A DNA stretch of 64,000 nucleotides from positions 1-64,000 of the forward strand of contig CAVXZE010000010.1 in NCBI GenBank assembly GCA_963766175.1, written 5' to 3'. Numbering within the stretch: position 1 is the first letter of the stretch; each line of letters starts with the position of its first letter. Both the position numbers and the translations under genes were made by a program. Below are positions 8,728 to 17,443 of this stretch, one piece after another. The notes under the pieces are model-generated. The model had not been told where the DNA came from. It was given only the letters and a program-made list of their open reading frames with translations, and ran no database searches. The stretch is from CAVXZE01 sp963766175. Its GTDB lineage: Bacteria > Myxococcota_A > UBA9160 > UBA6930.

Positions 8728-11658
8728 GTGAGTGAGGGTTCCCACGGCAACGGCATCGATCGGCGGAGCTTCCTGAAGCAGAGCGGTGGAGCGCTGCTGA
8801 CACTCGGCCTGGTGCATCTCGTCCCGACCGTGCCGCGGCAGGGCCATGCGGCCGCGGGTGCCTCCGCGGCTCCGGCGCTCGGCGAAGGCAGCTACCAGGG
8901 CTACGCGGACGTCTACCGGGAAAGCTGGACCTGGGACAAGGTCGTGCACTCCTCCCACGCCCGGGCCAACTGTATCTCGGGCTGCTCCTGGCAGATCTTC
9001 GTCAAGAACGGCATCGCCTGGCGCGAGGAGCAGAACGCGATCTACAGGTCTTCCGAGCCCGGAGTGGTGCCCGACTTCAATCCCCGGGGCTGTCAGAAGG
9101 GGGCCTCCTACACCAGCCTGATGTACGAGGCGTCGCGCATCGTTCACCCGCTCAGACGGGCCGGTGAACGGGGCTCGGGAAAGTGGAAGCGCGTATCATG
9201 GGACGAAGCGCTGACCGAGCTCGCGGACAAGATGATCGACGCGTCGCTGAGCGAGGGTACCGGCTCGATCGTCTACGACCACGGTACCACCAACATCGAT
9301 TTCGGGGCCGATACCGCCAGCGAGATGCGCTTCTTCAGCCTCCTCAACTCGACGGTGCTCGACTCCTGGGCCGGGGTCGGCGACATGCCGTCGGGGGCGG
9401 CTCAGACCTGGGGGATGTACAACGTCGAGGGCACCTCGGACGACTGGTTCAAATCCGATTTCATCGTGGTCTGGACCGGCAATCCCTCGGTCTCGCGGAT
9501 GCCCGAGATGCACTTCATGCACGAGGCGCGCTACCGCGGAGCCAAGCTGGTGGTGGTGGCCCCGGACTTCAGTCCGACCGCCGCCCACGCGGACTACTGG
9601 CTGAATCCCCGCGTCGGCACCGACGCGGCGCTCGCCCTGGCGATGGCCCAGGTGATCCTCGGCGAGAACCTGCACGACGAGGCGTACATCCGCGAGCAGA
9701 CCGACCTGCCGATCCTGGTTCGCGACGACACCGGGCGATACTTGCGCGCCTCCGACATCGAGGAGGGCGGAAAGGAAGACCTGCTCTATTTCTGGGACGC
9801 TGCGCAGGACCAGCTGGCCGAGGTTCCCGGCTGCCAGGGTGAGTGCTCGAAGTCACTGGCGCTCGGTGGGCTCGAGCCCGCCCTCTCCGGGCGCCACGCC
9901 GTGAAGCTCGCGGACGGGAGCACGGTCCAGGTGAGGCCGCTGCTCGAGCATCTGCGCGAGCACCTGGATGCGCATTACACACCGGAGATGGCTGCGGAGG
10001 TGACGGGCGTCGGAGCGGGCACCATCCGCAGGCTGGCGCGGGAGCTGGCCGCGGCGAAGACGGCCATGATCTACTCGTCCTGGGGCGCCTGCAAGCACTA
10101 TCACAGCGACCTGACCCAGCGCGCCGAGATCCTGCTGATGGCGCTCACGGGCAACCAGGGGAAGAGTGGCGGGGGGCTGCGGGTGGCGGCGTGGTGGCCG
10201 GTCGAGGGCTTCCACAAGCTCTCCAACCCCGACATGGGCTCGAGCATTCCCTGGTCGACGCGGCTGCGTCTGCTCTACCTCGCCATGATGCCCCGCTCGC
10301 TCGGGGGCGGGATCGGCTGGCGGGACTTCGAGGACCTGATGGTGGAGCAGAAGTCCTTACGGGGCTGGACGCCACTGATGCCCTTCCTCTACACCCACGC
10401 TGGCTACTCGGAGATCTGGGACAAGCGCGAGTTCAACGATCCGGCCCTGCCGCGAACCACCTCCGAGTACATGAAGGAGGCCGTCGACAAGGGCTGGATT
10501 CCGATCCGTCCGCTGCCGGGAAGCGAGCCCCGGGTCTTCGTCTTCACCGGAGCGAACCCGCTGCGACGCTGGCCGGCGCCGCAGTACGCGGAGAAGGTCC
10601 TGTGGCCGAAGCTCGACATGATCGTCGACGTGAACTTCAAGGGCAGCACCTCGGGGATGAAGGGGGACCTGATCCTGCCCACCTCCGGCTACTACGAGCG
10701 CGACTCGCTCAAGTACAGCCAGACCTACATGCCCTATCTGCTGCTCTGCGAGAAGGCGGTGGAGCCGCTCGGCGAGGCGAAGCCGGAGTGGGAGATCTTC
10801 GGCCTGCTGGCGCGCAAGGTCTCGGAACGGGCGGTTGCGCGCGGCGTCAGCACGGTGCGCGACTCCGTCAACGGAGAGGTGGACCTCTCCAAGCTCTACG
10901 ACGGCTGGAGTGAAGGCGGGGAGTTCCACGAGAGCGATCCGATGAAGCCCCTGGAGTGGATTCTCGCCGAGACGGACTCCTCCGGGAACATGGGCTTTGC
11001 TGAGGCCAGCAAGACCGGTCTCCTCCCCGTCATCAAGGCCGGCGGAGGCCCCGATCCGCTCTTCGCCGCGGCCACGGACTACCGGACCGACAGGACACTC
11101 TATCCGCACGCCCGCTTCGTCGAGGGCAAGGAGGTCTGGCCGACCTACTCGGGACGCCAGCAGTTCCTCCTCGATCACCCCTGGTACGAGGAGGCCGGTG
11201 AGGCCCTTCCCGTTCACAAGGATCCGCCGCAGGCGGGTGGCGACTACGCCCTGCGACTCTCCGGGGGCCACACCCGCTGGTCGATCCACGGGACCTGGCG
11301 CGATACGGAGCTGATGCTGCGACTTCAGCGGGGTGAGCCGGCTGTCTGGATTTCGGCGCGTGACGCGAAGCAGCGCGGCATCGCGGACGGCGATCGAATC
11401 CGCATCTACAACGACGTCGGCGAGTTCGAGGCGATCGCGAAGGTGGCGGCCTCCGTCCAGCCGGGTGAGGTGATCGCCTATCACGCCTGGGAGCCCTACC
11501 AGTTCAAGGACTGGAAGGGCTGCCAGGAGCCGGTTCCCGCTCCCTGGAAGGCGCTTCATCTGGCGGGTGACTACGGACAGCTCCACTATCGAAGCATCTA
11601 CCTGGTGCCGGGCCACAGTCCGCGGGCCCAGGCCGTGGAGATCGCGAAGGCGGGCTGA
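8728..11658 (+). CDS. Tat-exported molybdopterin oxidoreductase, type II DMSO-reductase family, alpha subunit
   Basis: 976-residue bis-MGD enzyme of the complex iron-sulfur molybdoenzyme group. A GTG start at 8728 follows GAAGGGGGG, and the N-terminus has a Tat signal (DRRSFLKQSGG). The [4Fe-4S] site reads HARANCISGCSW with the last Cys in NPRGCQKGAS; the upstream His plus three Cys is the FS0 type of NarG and ethylbenzene dehydrogenase. GVGDMPSGAAQTWG near residue 220 aligns with the NarG segment supplying the Asp ligand to Mo, which marks the type II branch (NarG, EbdA, steroid C25 dehydrogenase). It would work in the periplasm. Odd: no FeS beta, heme gamma or chaperone gene follows; the next gene is an SCP2-decarboxylase fusion. 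Substrate unknown; hydroxylation of a hydrocarbon or side chain is a reasonable guess. Confidence 0.9.
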   Translation: MSEGSHGNGIDRRSFLKQSGGALLTLGLVHLVPTVPRQGHAAAGASAAPALGEGSYQGYADVYRESWTWDKVVHSSHARANCISGCSWQIFVKNGIAWREEQNAIYRSSEPGVVPDFNPRGCQKGASYTSLMYEASRIVHPLRRAGERGSGKWKRVSWDEALTELADKMIDASLSEGTGSIVYDHGTTNIDFGADTASEMRFFSLLNSTVLDSWAGVGDMPSGAAQTWGMYNVEGTSDDWFKSDFIVVWTGNPSVSRMPEMHFMHEARYRGAKLVVVAPDFSPTAAHADYWLNPRVGTDAALALAMAQVILGENLHDEAYIREQTDLPILVRDDTGRYLRASDIEEGGKEDLLYFWDAAQDQLAEVPGCQGECSKSLALGGLEPALSGRHAVKLADGSTVQVRPLLEHLREHLDAHYTPEMAAEVTGVGAGTIRRLARELAAAKTAMIYSSWGACKHYHSDLTQRAEILLMALTGNQGKSGGGLRVAAWWPVEGFHKLSNPDMGSSIPWSTRLRLLYLAMMPRSLGGGIGWRDFEDLMVEQKSLRGWTPLMPFLYTHAGYSEIWDKREFNDPALPRTTSEYMKEAVDKGWIPIRPLPGSEPRVFVFTGANPLRRWPAPQYAEKVLWPKLDMIVDVNFKGSTSGMKGDLILPTSGYYERDSLKYSQTYMPYLLLCEKAVEPLGEAKPEWEIFGLLARKVSERAVARGVSTVRDSVNGEVDLSKLYDGWSEGGEFHESDPMKPLEWILAETDSSGNMGFAEASKTGLLPVIKAGGGPDPLFAAATDYRTDRTLYPHARFVEGKEVWPTYSGRQQFLLDHPWYEEAGEALPVHKDPPQAGGDYALRLSGGHTRWSIHGTWRDTELMLRLQRGEPAVWISARDAKQRGIADGDRIRIYNDVGEFEAIAKVAASVQPGEVIAYHAWEPYQFKDWKGCQEPVPAPWKALHLAGDYGQLHYRSIYLVPGHSPRAQAVEIAKAG

Positions 11659-11793
11659 GCGCGGCCAGAGGCCTGTCGTCATCCCCCAGGCAGGGCCGGT
11701 CCGTCTCGGAGCCGTTAATGTCTGCCGGGGCTGGCGGTTCCACGATCCGGTCCGGAAGCCCCGAACCCATCGACATTCGCTGGAGGGCCCCCC

Positions 11794-13512
11794 GTGAAGC
11801 TCGACGAGACCGTGGAGCACATCTTCGAGACCATGCCCGACCGCTTCAAGGCGGGGGAGGCCGACCCGGATTTCCAGGCGCTGATCGGCTTCGAGATCGG
11901 CGCCCAGGTCTGGACCGTCGAGGTGGAGGGCGGGTCGTGCCGCATCTCGCCGAGCTCGAAGGAGGAATGCGAGGCCACCCTTCGAACGGGCCCCCAGGAG
12001 TGGATCGACGTTGCCGCCCATGCCGTCGAGCCGACCGCCCTGTTTCTGGCCGGCAAGCTCCACGTGGAAGGCGACATCGAAAGGCTGCTGACCGCGTTCG
12101 GGCTCTTCGAGCCCTACGCCTCGGATGAAGTCCACGTCAAGGATTCGTCGTGGGTCGTGGACACCCTTGGCGACTTCTTCAGCGTGCGCGAAGATGGCCG
12201 CTTCCTGATCGAGGGGCTCGACTGCGTCCAGCTGGCCGAGGAGTTCGGGACGCCGGTCTTCGTGACCTCCGAGGGCCAGCTGCGGCAGAACTACCGTCGG
12301 ATCCGGGAGACGCTGGTGGCGGCCTACCCGGAGAACGACGTCAACGTGATGTGGGCGATCAAGTCCAACACCAGCCTGGCACTGCGGAAGATTCTGAACC
12401 AGGAGGGGGCGGGTGGGGACTGCTTCACTCCCGGCGAGATCCACGCCACCTTCGCCACCGGCGCGGATCCGGAGCTCTTCGTGCTGAACGGGTCGGACCG
12501 ATCCGAGGAGGCCTTTCGCATGGCCATCGACATCGGTCTGCGCATCACACTCGACCACCAGGACGACCTCGAGATCGTCGAACGGCTGGCCCGCGAGAGG
12601 GGCAAGAAGGTCCGCGCACTGATCCGGGTCAAGTGCGAGCTCCCGAGCCTGGCCGAGGTGCCCTCGACCTTCGTGCCCGGCATCACGGTCCCCTTCGAGG
12701 CGCTCAATGCGAAGTTCGGTGTGACGTACGCCGAGGCCGTCGAGATCGCCAAGGCGGCCAGCGTCCTGGAGCGCTTCTCGATCGAGGGGCTCCACTCCCA
12801 CATCGGCCGCGACGTCCATCTGCCCCAGCATTGGCGGGGCTACGCCCGCGACATGGTCGCCCTCTGCAAGCGCTTCCAGGACGACACCGGGGTGACCGCG
12901 GAGATCCTGGATCTGGGCGGCGGCTTCGCCGAGAAGCGCGACCCCTCCAGCCACGACCTCACACGCCTGGCCGCACCGGCGGAGGAGTACGCCCGAGCGG
13001 TGGCCGAGGGGGTGCGGGAAGGCTGCGCGGAGCACGGCTTCCCGTTCCCCAGGCTCTGGATCGAGCCCGGCCGGAACCTGGTCGGGCCGACCACGGTGAT
13101 GATCAGCCGGGTGGGGAACGTCAAGCGGACCCCCGGCGTCTGCACCTGGGTCCACGTGGACGCTTCCTGCAACTTCCTGCCCACGGTGAATCGCCACAAT
13201 GGCGCCAGCTACCACCTGCTCGCCGGGACGCGGGCACGGGCCCGTGACGAAGAGGTCGTCGACATCGTCGGGCCGAACTGCTCGGGTGACCTGATCCAGC
13301 CGCGCCGTAGACTGCCGCGGCTGGAGAGAGGAGATCTGCTGATCTTCCTGGACGTCGGCGCCTACAACTCCGTGGCCGCCAACCAGTTCAACTGCATTCC
13401 CAGACCGCCCTGCGTGCTGGTCTCGGGCGCGCGGGCCGATCTGATCTGCGAGCGGGAGACCACCAACGACGTCTTCGCCCGCCAGTGCATCCCGGCGAGG
13501 CTGATGGCGTGA
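11794..13512 (+). CDS. SCP2 domain fused to a LysA-type PLP decarboxylase
   Basis: 572-residue fusion, unbroken. Residues ~1-110 form an SCP2 (sterol-carrier-protein) domain: AQVWTVEVEGG, then DVAAHAVEPTALFLAGKLHVEGD, the usual G-x-L-x-v-x-G-d ending. Residues ~130-572 are a fold-type III PLP enzyme of the diaminopimelate/ornithine decarboxylase family: MWAIKSNTS with the PLP lysine, LHSHIGRD, ILDLGGGFAEK binding the phosphate, IEPGRNLVG, the catalytic Cys-Asp block GPNCSGDLI, and GAYNSVAANQFN near the end. The active-site set looks complete. GTG start at 11794 with GGAGGG 7 bp upstream. It lies between the molybdoenzyme and HyuB in the same direction. An SCP2 domain usually binds hydrophobic ligands, so the decarboxylase may act on a lipid-like or CoA-bound acid; this is inference. 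Confidence 0.88.
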   Translation: MKLDETVEHIFETMPDRFKAGEADPDFQALIGFEIGAQVWTVEVEGGSCRISPSSKEECEATLRTGPQEWIDVAAHAVEPTALFLAGKLHVEGDIERLLTAFGLFEPYASDEVHVKDSSWVVDTLGDFFSVREDGRFLIEGLDCVQLAEEFGTPVFVTSEGQLRQNYRRIRETLVAAYPENDVNVMWAIKSNTSLALRKILNQEGAGGDCFTPGEIHATFATGADPELFVLNGSDRSEEAFRMAIDIGLRITLDHQDDLEIVERLARERGKKVRALIRVKCELPSLAEVPSTFVPGITVPFEALNAKFGVTYAEAVEIAKAASVLERFSIEGLHSHIGRDVHLPQHWRGYARDMVALCKRFQDDTGVTAEILDLGGGFAEKRDPSSHDLTRLAAPAEEYARAVAEGVREGCAEHGFPFPRLWIEPGRNLVGPTTVMISRVGNVKRTPGVCTWVHVDASCNFLPTVNRHNGASYHLLAGTRARARDEEVVDIVGPNCSGDLIQPRRRLPRLERGDLLIFLDVGAYNSVAANQFNCIPRPPCVLVSGARADLICERETTNDVFARQCIPARLMA

Positions 13513-13541
13513 CGGGCCGGCTGTAGCGGCGGAGGGGAGTG

Positions 13542-15344
13542 ATGGCCGAGGAGGGCGGAGGGCGCATCGAGCCCTATTTGATGGTCGTGCTGTCCAGGAG
13601 ATTCGATGCCATCTCCCGGCAGATGACCAACACGCTGCTGCGGTCGGCGCGCTCGATCGTGGTCAACACGGCCCGGGATTTCTCCTGCAGCATCGCCGAC
13701 GCCAGCGGGCGGCTGATCTGCCTGGCCGAGGGGCTCCCCATCCACGTGGCCAGCTCCGGTCTGGTGGCGAAGGCGATGGTCGAGTTGTTCGACGACATCC
13801 GCCCCGGCGACTGCTTCCTCAACAACTCTCCCTACTACGGCAATACCCACCACGCCGATCACACCATGTGCGTCCCGGTGTTCCATGAGGGCGAGCACCT
13901 CTTCACCACCATGGCGCGCGCGCATCAGGCGGACTGCGGCAATTCGCAGCCGACCACGTACATGCCGTTCGCTCCGGACCTCTACCAGGAAGGGGCGCTG
14001 GACTTTCCCTGTGTCCGGGTGCAGCGCGACTACCGGGACGTGGAGGACGTGGTGCGGATGGCCCGGATGAGGATCCGGGTTCCCGAGCAGTGGTACGGCG
14101 ATTTCCTGGCAGGGGTGGGCGCCTGCCGCATCGGTGAGAGAGAGATCGCGGAGCTCTGCCGGAAGCACGGCGTGGAGACCGTCAAGAGCTTCCTGGACGA
14201 ATGGCAGGAGTACGGACGCAGAAGGATGGTCGACGCCATCCGTAAGCTGCCGGGGGGCACCTGGCACAACGAGACCCGGCTCGACCCGTTTCCCCTGGTG
14301 GCCGACCAGGGAATCCAGATCAAGCTGAAGATGACGATCGATCCCGACGAAGGCTTCATCACACTCGACTTCACCGAGAGCGACGACACGGTCCCCGGCG
14401 GCTTGAACATGAGTGAGGCCACGGTCCTGGCGGCGGGCATCACGGGCGTCCTCAACAACCTCGATCCGACCCTCCCGCAGAACGACGGGGCCTTCAGCCG
14501 GATCCGATTCGAGACCCGCGAGAACTGTGTGGTGGGGCCGGTCCAGCACCCGGCCTGCGCCTCGATGGCGACCACCACGGTGGCGGACCGGGTCATCAAC
14601 GTGGTGCAGTCCTGCTTCGCCCAGCTGGGCGGCGAGACCGGCATGGCGGAGGGCGCCCTGGGCATGCCGGCCTCCTGCTCGGTGATCTCCGGTGTCGATC
14701 CGCGCCGGGGTGGCGCGTCCTACATCAACCAGCTCACCGTCGGCGGACTGGGCGGGCCGGGGGTCCACGGTCACGACGGCTGGATGACCTACGGCATCCC
14801 CGTGACCGGCGGAGTGCTCCACGGCGACAGCCTGGAGGTGGACGAGCAGCGGTTCCCCATCCTCTACGAGTGCCACGAGCTGATCCCCGACTCGGGCGGC
14901 GCCGGGGAGTGGCGCGGCGCACCGGGGGTCGAGTGCCGGATCCGGCAGCGCCTGGCTCCCGGGACCTGGATCTATCCCAGCGACGGCCACTTCAACCCGG
15001 CCAAGGGGGTGGTTGGTGGGCTGCCGGGCCGAAGATCCGACGTATGGAAGTACGGCCCGGAAGATCCCGAGCGGCAGGATCTGCCCAAGGTCTCCCAGGA
15101 GGTGCTGCAGCCCGGAGAGGTCCTGGTCTCCGAATCCTGCGGCGGGGGAGGGTACGGCGACCCGTTGGATCGCGACCCGGAGAAGGTGCGGTGGGACGTC
15201 AGGGAGGGCTTCGTCTCCCTGGAGAGCGCGAGGGACGTCTACGGAGTGGTCATCGACACCGGTCCGGAGCTCTACGCGGTGGACCATGAAGCCACCGCGC
15301 GGCTCCGAGCTTCGCTGAAGAAGAAGAACGGGGAGGCGAGATGA
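13542..15344 (+). CDS. Hydantoinase B / acetone-carboxylase alpha-like subunit (HyuB family)
   Basis: 600-residue HyuB-family protein. Family members form the metal-containing subunit of N-methylhydantoinase, 5-oxoprolinase, acetone carboxylase and acetophenone carboxylase. Conserved blocks: ISRQMTNTLLRSARS near the N-terminus, NNSPYYGNTHHADHT, ARAHQADCGNS with probable metal ligands, and GGAGEWRGAPGVE plus SCGGGGYGDPLDRDP at the end. The ATG at 13542 follows GGAGGGG at 13531-13537; an overlapping GTG at 13539 is the alternative. Its last four bases overlap the start of hyuA, so the two are translationally coupled and form a complex. Whether the reaction is ring hydrolysis or ketone carboxylation cannot be told from sequence alone; the neighbours (molybdoenzyme, alcohol dehydrogenase, hydratase, thiolase) favour carboxylation. 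Confidence 0.88.
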   Translation: MAEEGGGRIEPYLMVVLSRRFDAISRQMTNTLLRSARSIVVNTARDFSCSIADASGRLICLAEGLPIHVASSGLVAKAMVELFDDIRPGDCFLNNSPYYGNTHHADHTMCVPVFHEGEHLFTTMARAHQADCGNSQPTTYMPFAPDLYQEGALDFPCVRVQRDYRDVEDVVRMARMRIRVPEQWYGDFLAGVGACRIGEREIAELCRKHGVETVKSFLDEWQEYGRRRMVDAIRKLPGGTWHNETRLDPFPLVADQGIQIKLKMTIDPDEGFITLDFTESDDTVPGGLNMSEATVLAAGITGVLNNLDPTLPQNDGAFSRIRFETRENCVVGPVQHPACASMATTTVADRVINVVQSCFAQLGGETGMAEGALGMPASCSVISGVDPRRGGASYINQLTVGGLGGPGVHGHDGWMTYGIPVTGGVLHGDSLEVDEQRFPILYECHELIPDSGGAGEWRGAPGVECRIRQRLAPGTWIYPSDGHFNPAKGVVGGLPGRRSDVWKYGPEDPERQDLPKVSQEVLQPGEVLVSESCGGGGYGDPLDRDPEKVRWDVREGFVSLESARDVYGVVIDTGPELYAVDHEATARLRASLKKKNGEAR

Positions 15345-17425
15345 GCTACCGGATGTCGGTCGACATCGGCGGCACCTTCACCGACCTGGTCGTGGTCGAC
15401 GACGAAGGACGCATCCGCGTGTTCAAGTCCTCCACCACACCAGAGGACTACGTGGCCGGAGTGATCTACAATTTGCGTCAGGCCAGCGAGTCCTTCGGCA
15501 TTCCCCTCGACGGACTGATGCGGGAGTGCAGCTCCTTCATCGGCGGCTCCCTGGTGCACGGCTCGACGATCGCCACCAATGCATTGATCGAGAAGAAGGT
15601 GGCCAAGACCGGCCTGATCTGTACGCGTGGCTTCAGGGACATCCTGACCGACCGCGAGGGCGGCAAGGCCGAGCCCTTCAACTGGGACCAGGATTATCCG
15701 CCGGCCTATCTGCCGCGATACTTGACGCTGCCCGTGACCGAGAGGATCAATGCCGAGGGCGAGATCGAGACGCCGCTCGTCGAGGAGGAGGTCCGCCACG
15801 CGGTCCAGCAGCTCCAGGAGTGGGGCGTCGAGGTCATTGCGGTCAGTCTGATCTGGTCGATCGTCAACCCGGTCCACGAGCTGCGGGTCGGCGAGATCTG
15901 CCGGGAGGAGGCGCCCGGGATCCCCTGTGTGCTGAGCCACCAGGTCAACCCGATCATCCGCGAGTACCGGAGGACCTCCTCGACGGCGATCAACGCCTCT
16001 TTGCTTCCGATCGTGGGCCAGTACGTCGAGAACTTCGAGAAGAGGTTGAAGGAAATCGGCTATCCCGGAGGGATGCTGATGCTGACCTCCACCGGCGGCG
16101 TGATGTCCACCGAGGAGCTGGTCGAGAAGCCCATCTACAGCATCGACTGCGGCCCCTCCCTGGCGCCCACCGCCGGGCTCTGGCTCGGCCAGAGTGAGTT
16201 CGGAAAGGCGGACGTGATCACCGCCGACATGGGCGGGACCAGCTTCGACATCTCCTGCGTGAGCGACGGTGTGATCGCCGTCTCGAGAGACGTCTGGGTG
16301 GGCGACTGCATCCTCGGCGTCAGCAAGGTGGACATCAAGTCGATCGGAGCGGGAGGTGGCAGCATCGCCTGGGTGGATTCCGGCGGACTGCTGCACGTGG
16401 GACCGGAGAGCGCCGGTGCGGTGCCGGGGCCGGCCTGCTATGGCCGCGGAGGGAGCCGGCCCACCGTCACCGACGCCAACCTGGTGCTGGGCTACATCGA
16501 TCCCAATTTCTTCCTGGGCGGCGCGATGGAGCTGCGCCCCGAGCTGGCCGAGGCGGCCATCCGCAAAGAGGTGGCCGAGCCCCTGGGCCTCGGACTGGAG
16601 CAGGCCGCCTTCAGCATCTGGAGCACCGTCAACGTGGACATGGTCTCCGCCATCGAGGACATCACCGTCTGGCAGGGGATCGATCCGCGCGAGTATCTCT
16701 TCGTCTCGGGAGGGGGCGCGGCCGGACTCCACGTGATCCCGATGATCCAGGAGATCGGCGCCAGCGACATCCTGATCCCGAAGGCGGCCGGCGTCATCAG
16801 TGCACTGGGCGGCGTCTTCGCCGACATCACCGCCGACTTCAGCTCCAGCCGTTTCACCGAGAGCGACCGATTCGACTTCGCCGCCGTCGAGGGGGACATG
16901 GCCGAGCTCGAAGCCAGGGCGCTGGCCTTCCTGGAAGGAGCCGGCGTACCGCCGGATCGCAGGCGGGTGGAGTTCACCGTCGAGGTCAGGTACCGGAGCC
17001 AGGTCTGGGAGCTCTCGGTTCCGATCAGGGGAAACCGGATCAGGGACGAAGCCGACCTCGCGCGGCTGATGGAGGATTTTCACCAGGTCCACGAGAGGAC
17101 CTTCGGCATCCAGGAGCCGGGGCGCGCCATCGAGTGTGTGTACTGGCGAGCCAAGGCCGTGGGGCTGCTCGCCAAGCCCCGTATCCAGGAGGTTGCGGTC
17201 GGCGGCCGGCATCCCGCGGCAGCGCTGCGCGGCAAGAGAAAGGCGTACTTCCGGAAGCTCGGGGGGATGGTGAAGACCCCCGTCTTTCTCGGCGACGCGC
17301 TCCAGGCCGGAAACACCGTCGAGGCCCCTGCCATCATCGAGGAGGCGACGACCACCGTGGTCGTCTTCCCCGGATCGGAGGTGCGCGTGACCGGGCTGGG
17401 CTCGTATCACGTGAGCGTCGGATAG
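15341..17425 (+). CDS. Hydantoinase A / acetone-carboxylase beta-like subunit (HyuA family)
   Basis: 694-residue ASKHA-fold ATP-binding partner of the preceding HyuB. The N-terminal phosphate loop reads SVDIGGTFTDLVVVD; the second is TADMGGTSFDISCV; and the block GAGGGSIAWVDSGG followed by VGPESAGAVPGPACYGRGG is a hallmark of the family. In acetone and acetophenone carboxylases this subunit uses ATP to phosphorylate the ketone enol and/or bicarbonate; in oxoprolinases and hydantoinases it activates the ring amide. The start codon overlaps the HyuB stop (ATGA). No small gamma subunit, as in acetone carboxylase, follows: the next gene 19 bp on is a Zn-alcohol dehydrogenase, which fits production of a ketone substrate. 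Confidence 0.9.
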   Translation: MSYRMSVDIGGTFTDLVVVDDEGRIRVFKSSTTPEDYVAGVIYNLRQASESFGIPLDGLMRECSSFIGGSLVHGSTIATNALIEKKVAKTGLICTRGFRDILTDREGGKAEPFNWDQDYPPAYLPRYLTLPVTERINAEGEIETPLVEEEVRHAVQQLQEWGVEVIAVSLIWSIVNPVHELRVGEICREEAPGIPCVLSHQVNPIIREYRRTSSTAINASLLPIVGQYVENFEKRLKEIGYPGGMLMLTSTGGVMSTEELVEKPIYSIDCGPSLAPTAGLWLGQSEFGKADVITADMGGTSFDISCVSDGVIAVSRDVWVGDCILGVSKVDIKSIGAGGGSIAWVDSGGLLHVGPESAGAVPGPACYGRGGSRPTVTDANLVLGYIDPNFFLGGAMELRPELAEAAIRKEVAEPLGLGLEQAAFSIWSTVNVDMVSAIEDITVWQGIDPREYLFVSGGGAAGLHVIPMIQEIGASDILIPKAAGVISALGGVFADITADFSSSRFTESDRFDFAAVEGDMAELEARALAFLEGAGVPPDRRRVEFTVEVRYRSQVWELSVPIRGNRIRDEADLARLMEDFHQVHERTFGIQEPGRAIECVYWRAKAVGLLAKPRIQEVAVGGRHPAAALRGKRKAYFRKLGGMVKTPVFLGDALQAGNTVEAPAIIEEATTTVVVFPGSEVRVTGLGSYHVSVG

Positions 17426-17443
17426 AGCATTGGAGAGGAGATC

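Noticed and set aside
8728..11658. Respiratory nitrate reductase NarG
   Set aside because: Has a Tat signal, is shorter than NarG, and no narH, narJ, narI or nitrate transporter genes follow, although the Asp-ligand region is NarG-like.
10357..13215. 952-codon minus-strand frame across the molybdoenzyme and decarboxylase genes
   Set aside because: Low-complexity translation with no motifs; the opposite strand encodes two complete, conserved enzymes. A GC-rich shadow frame.
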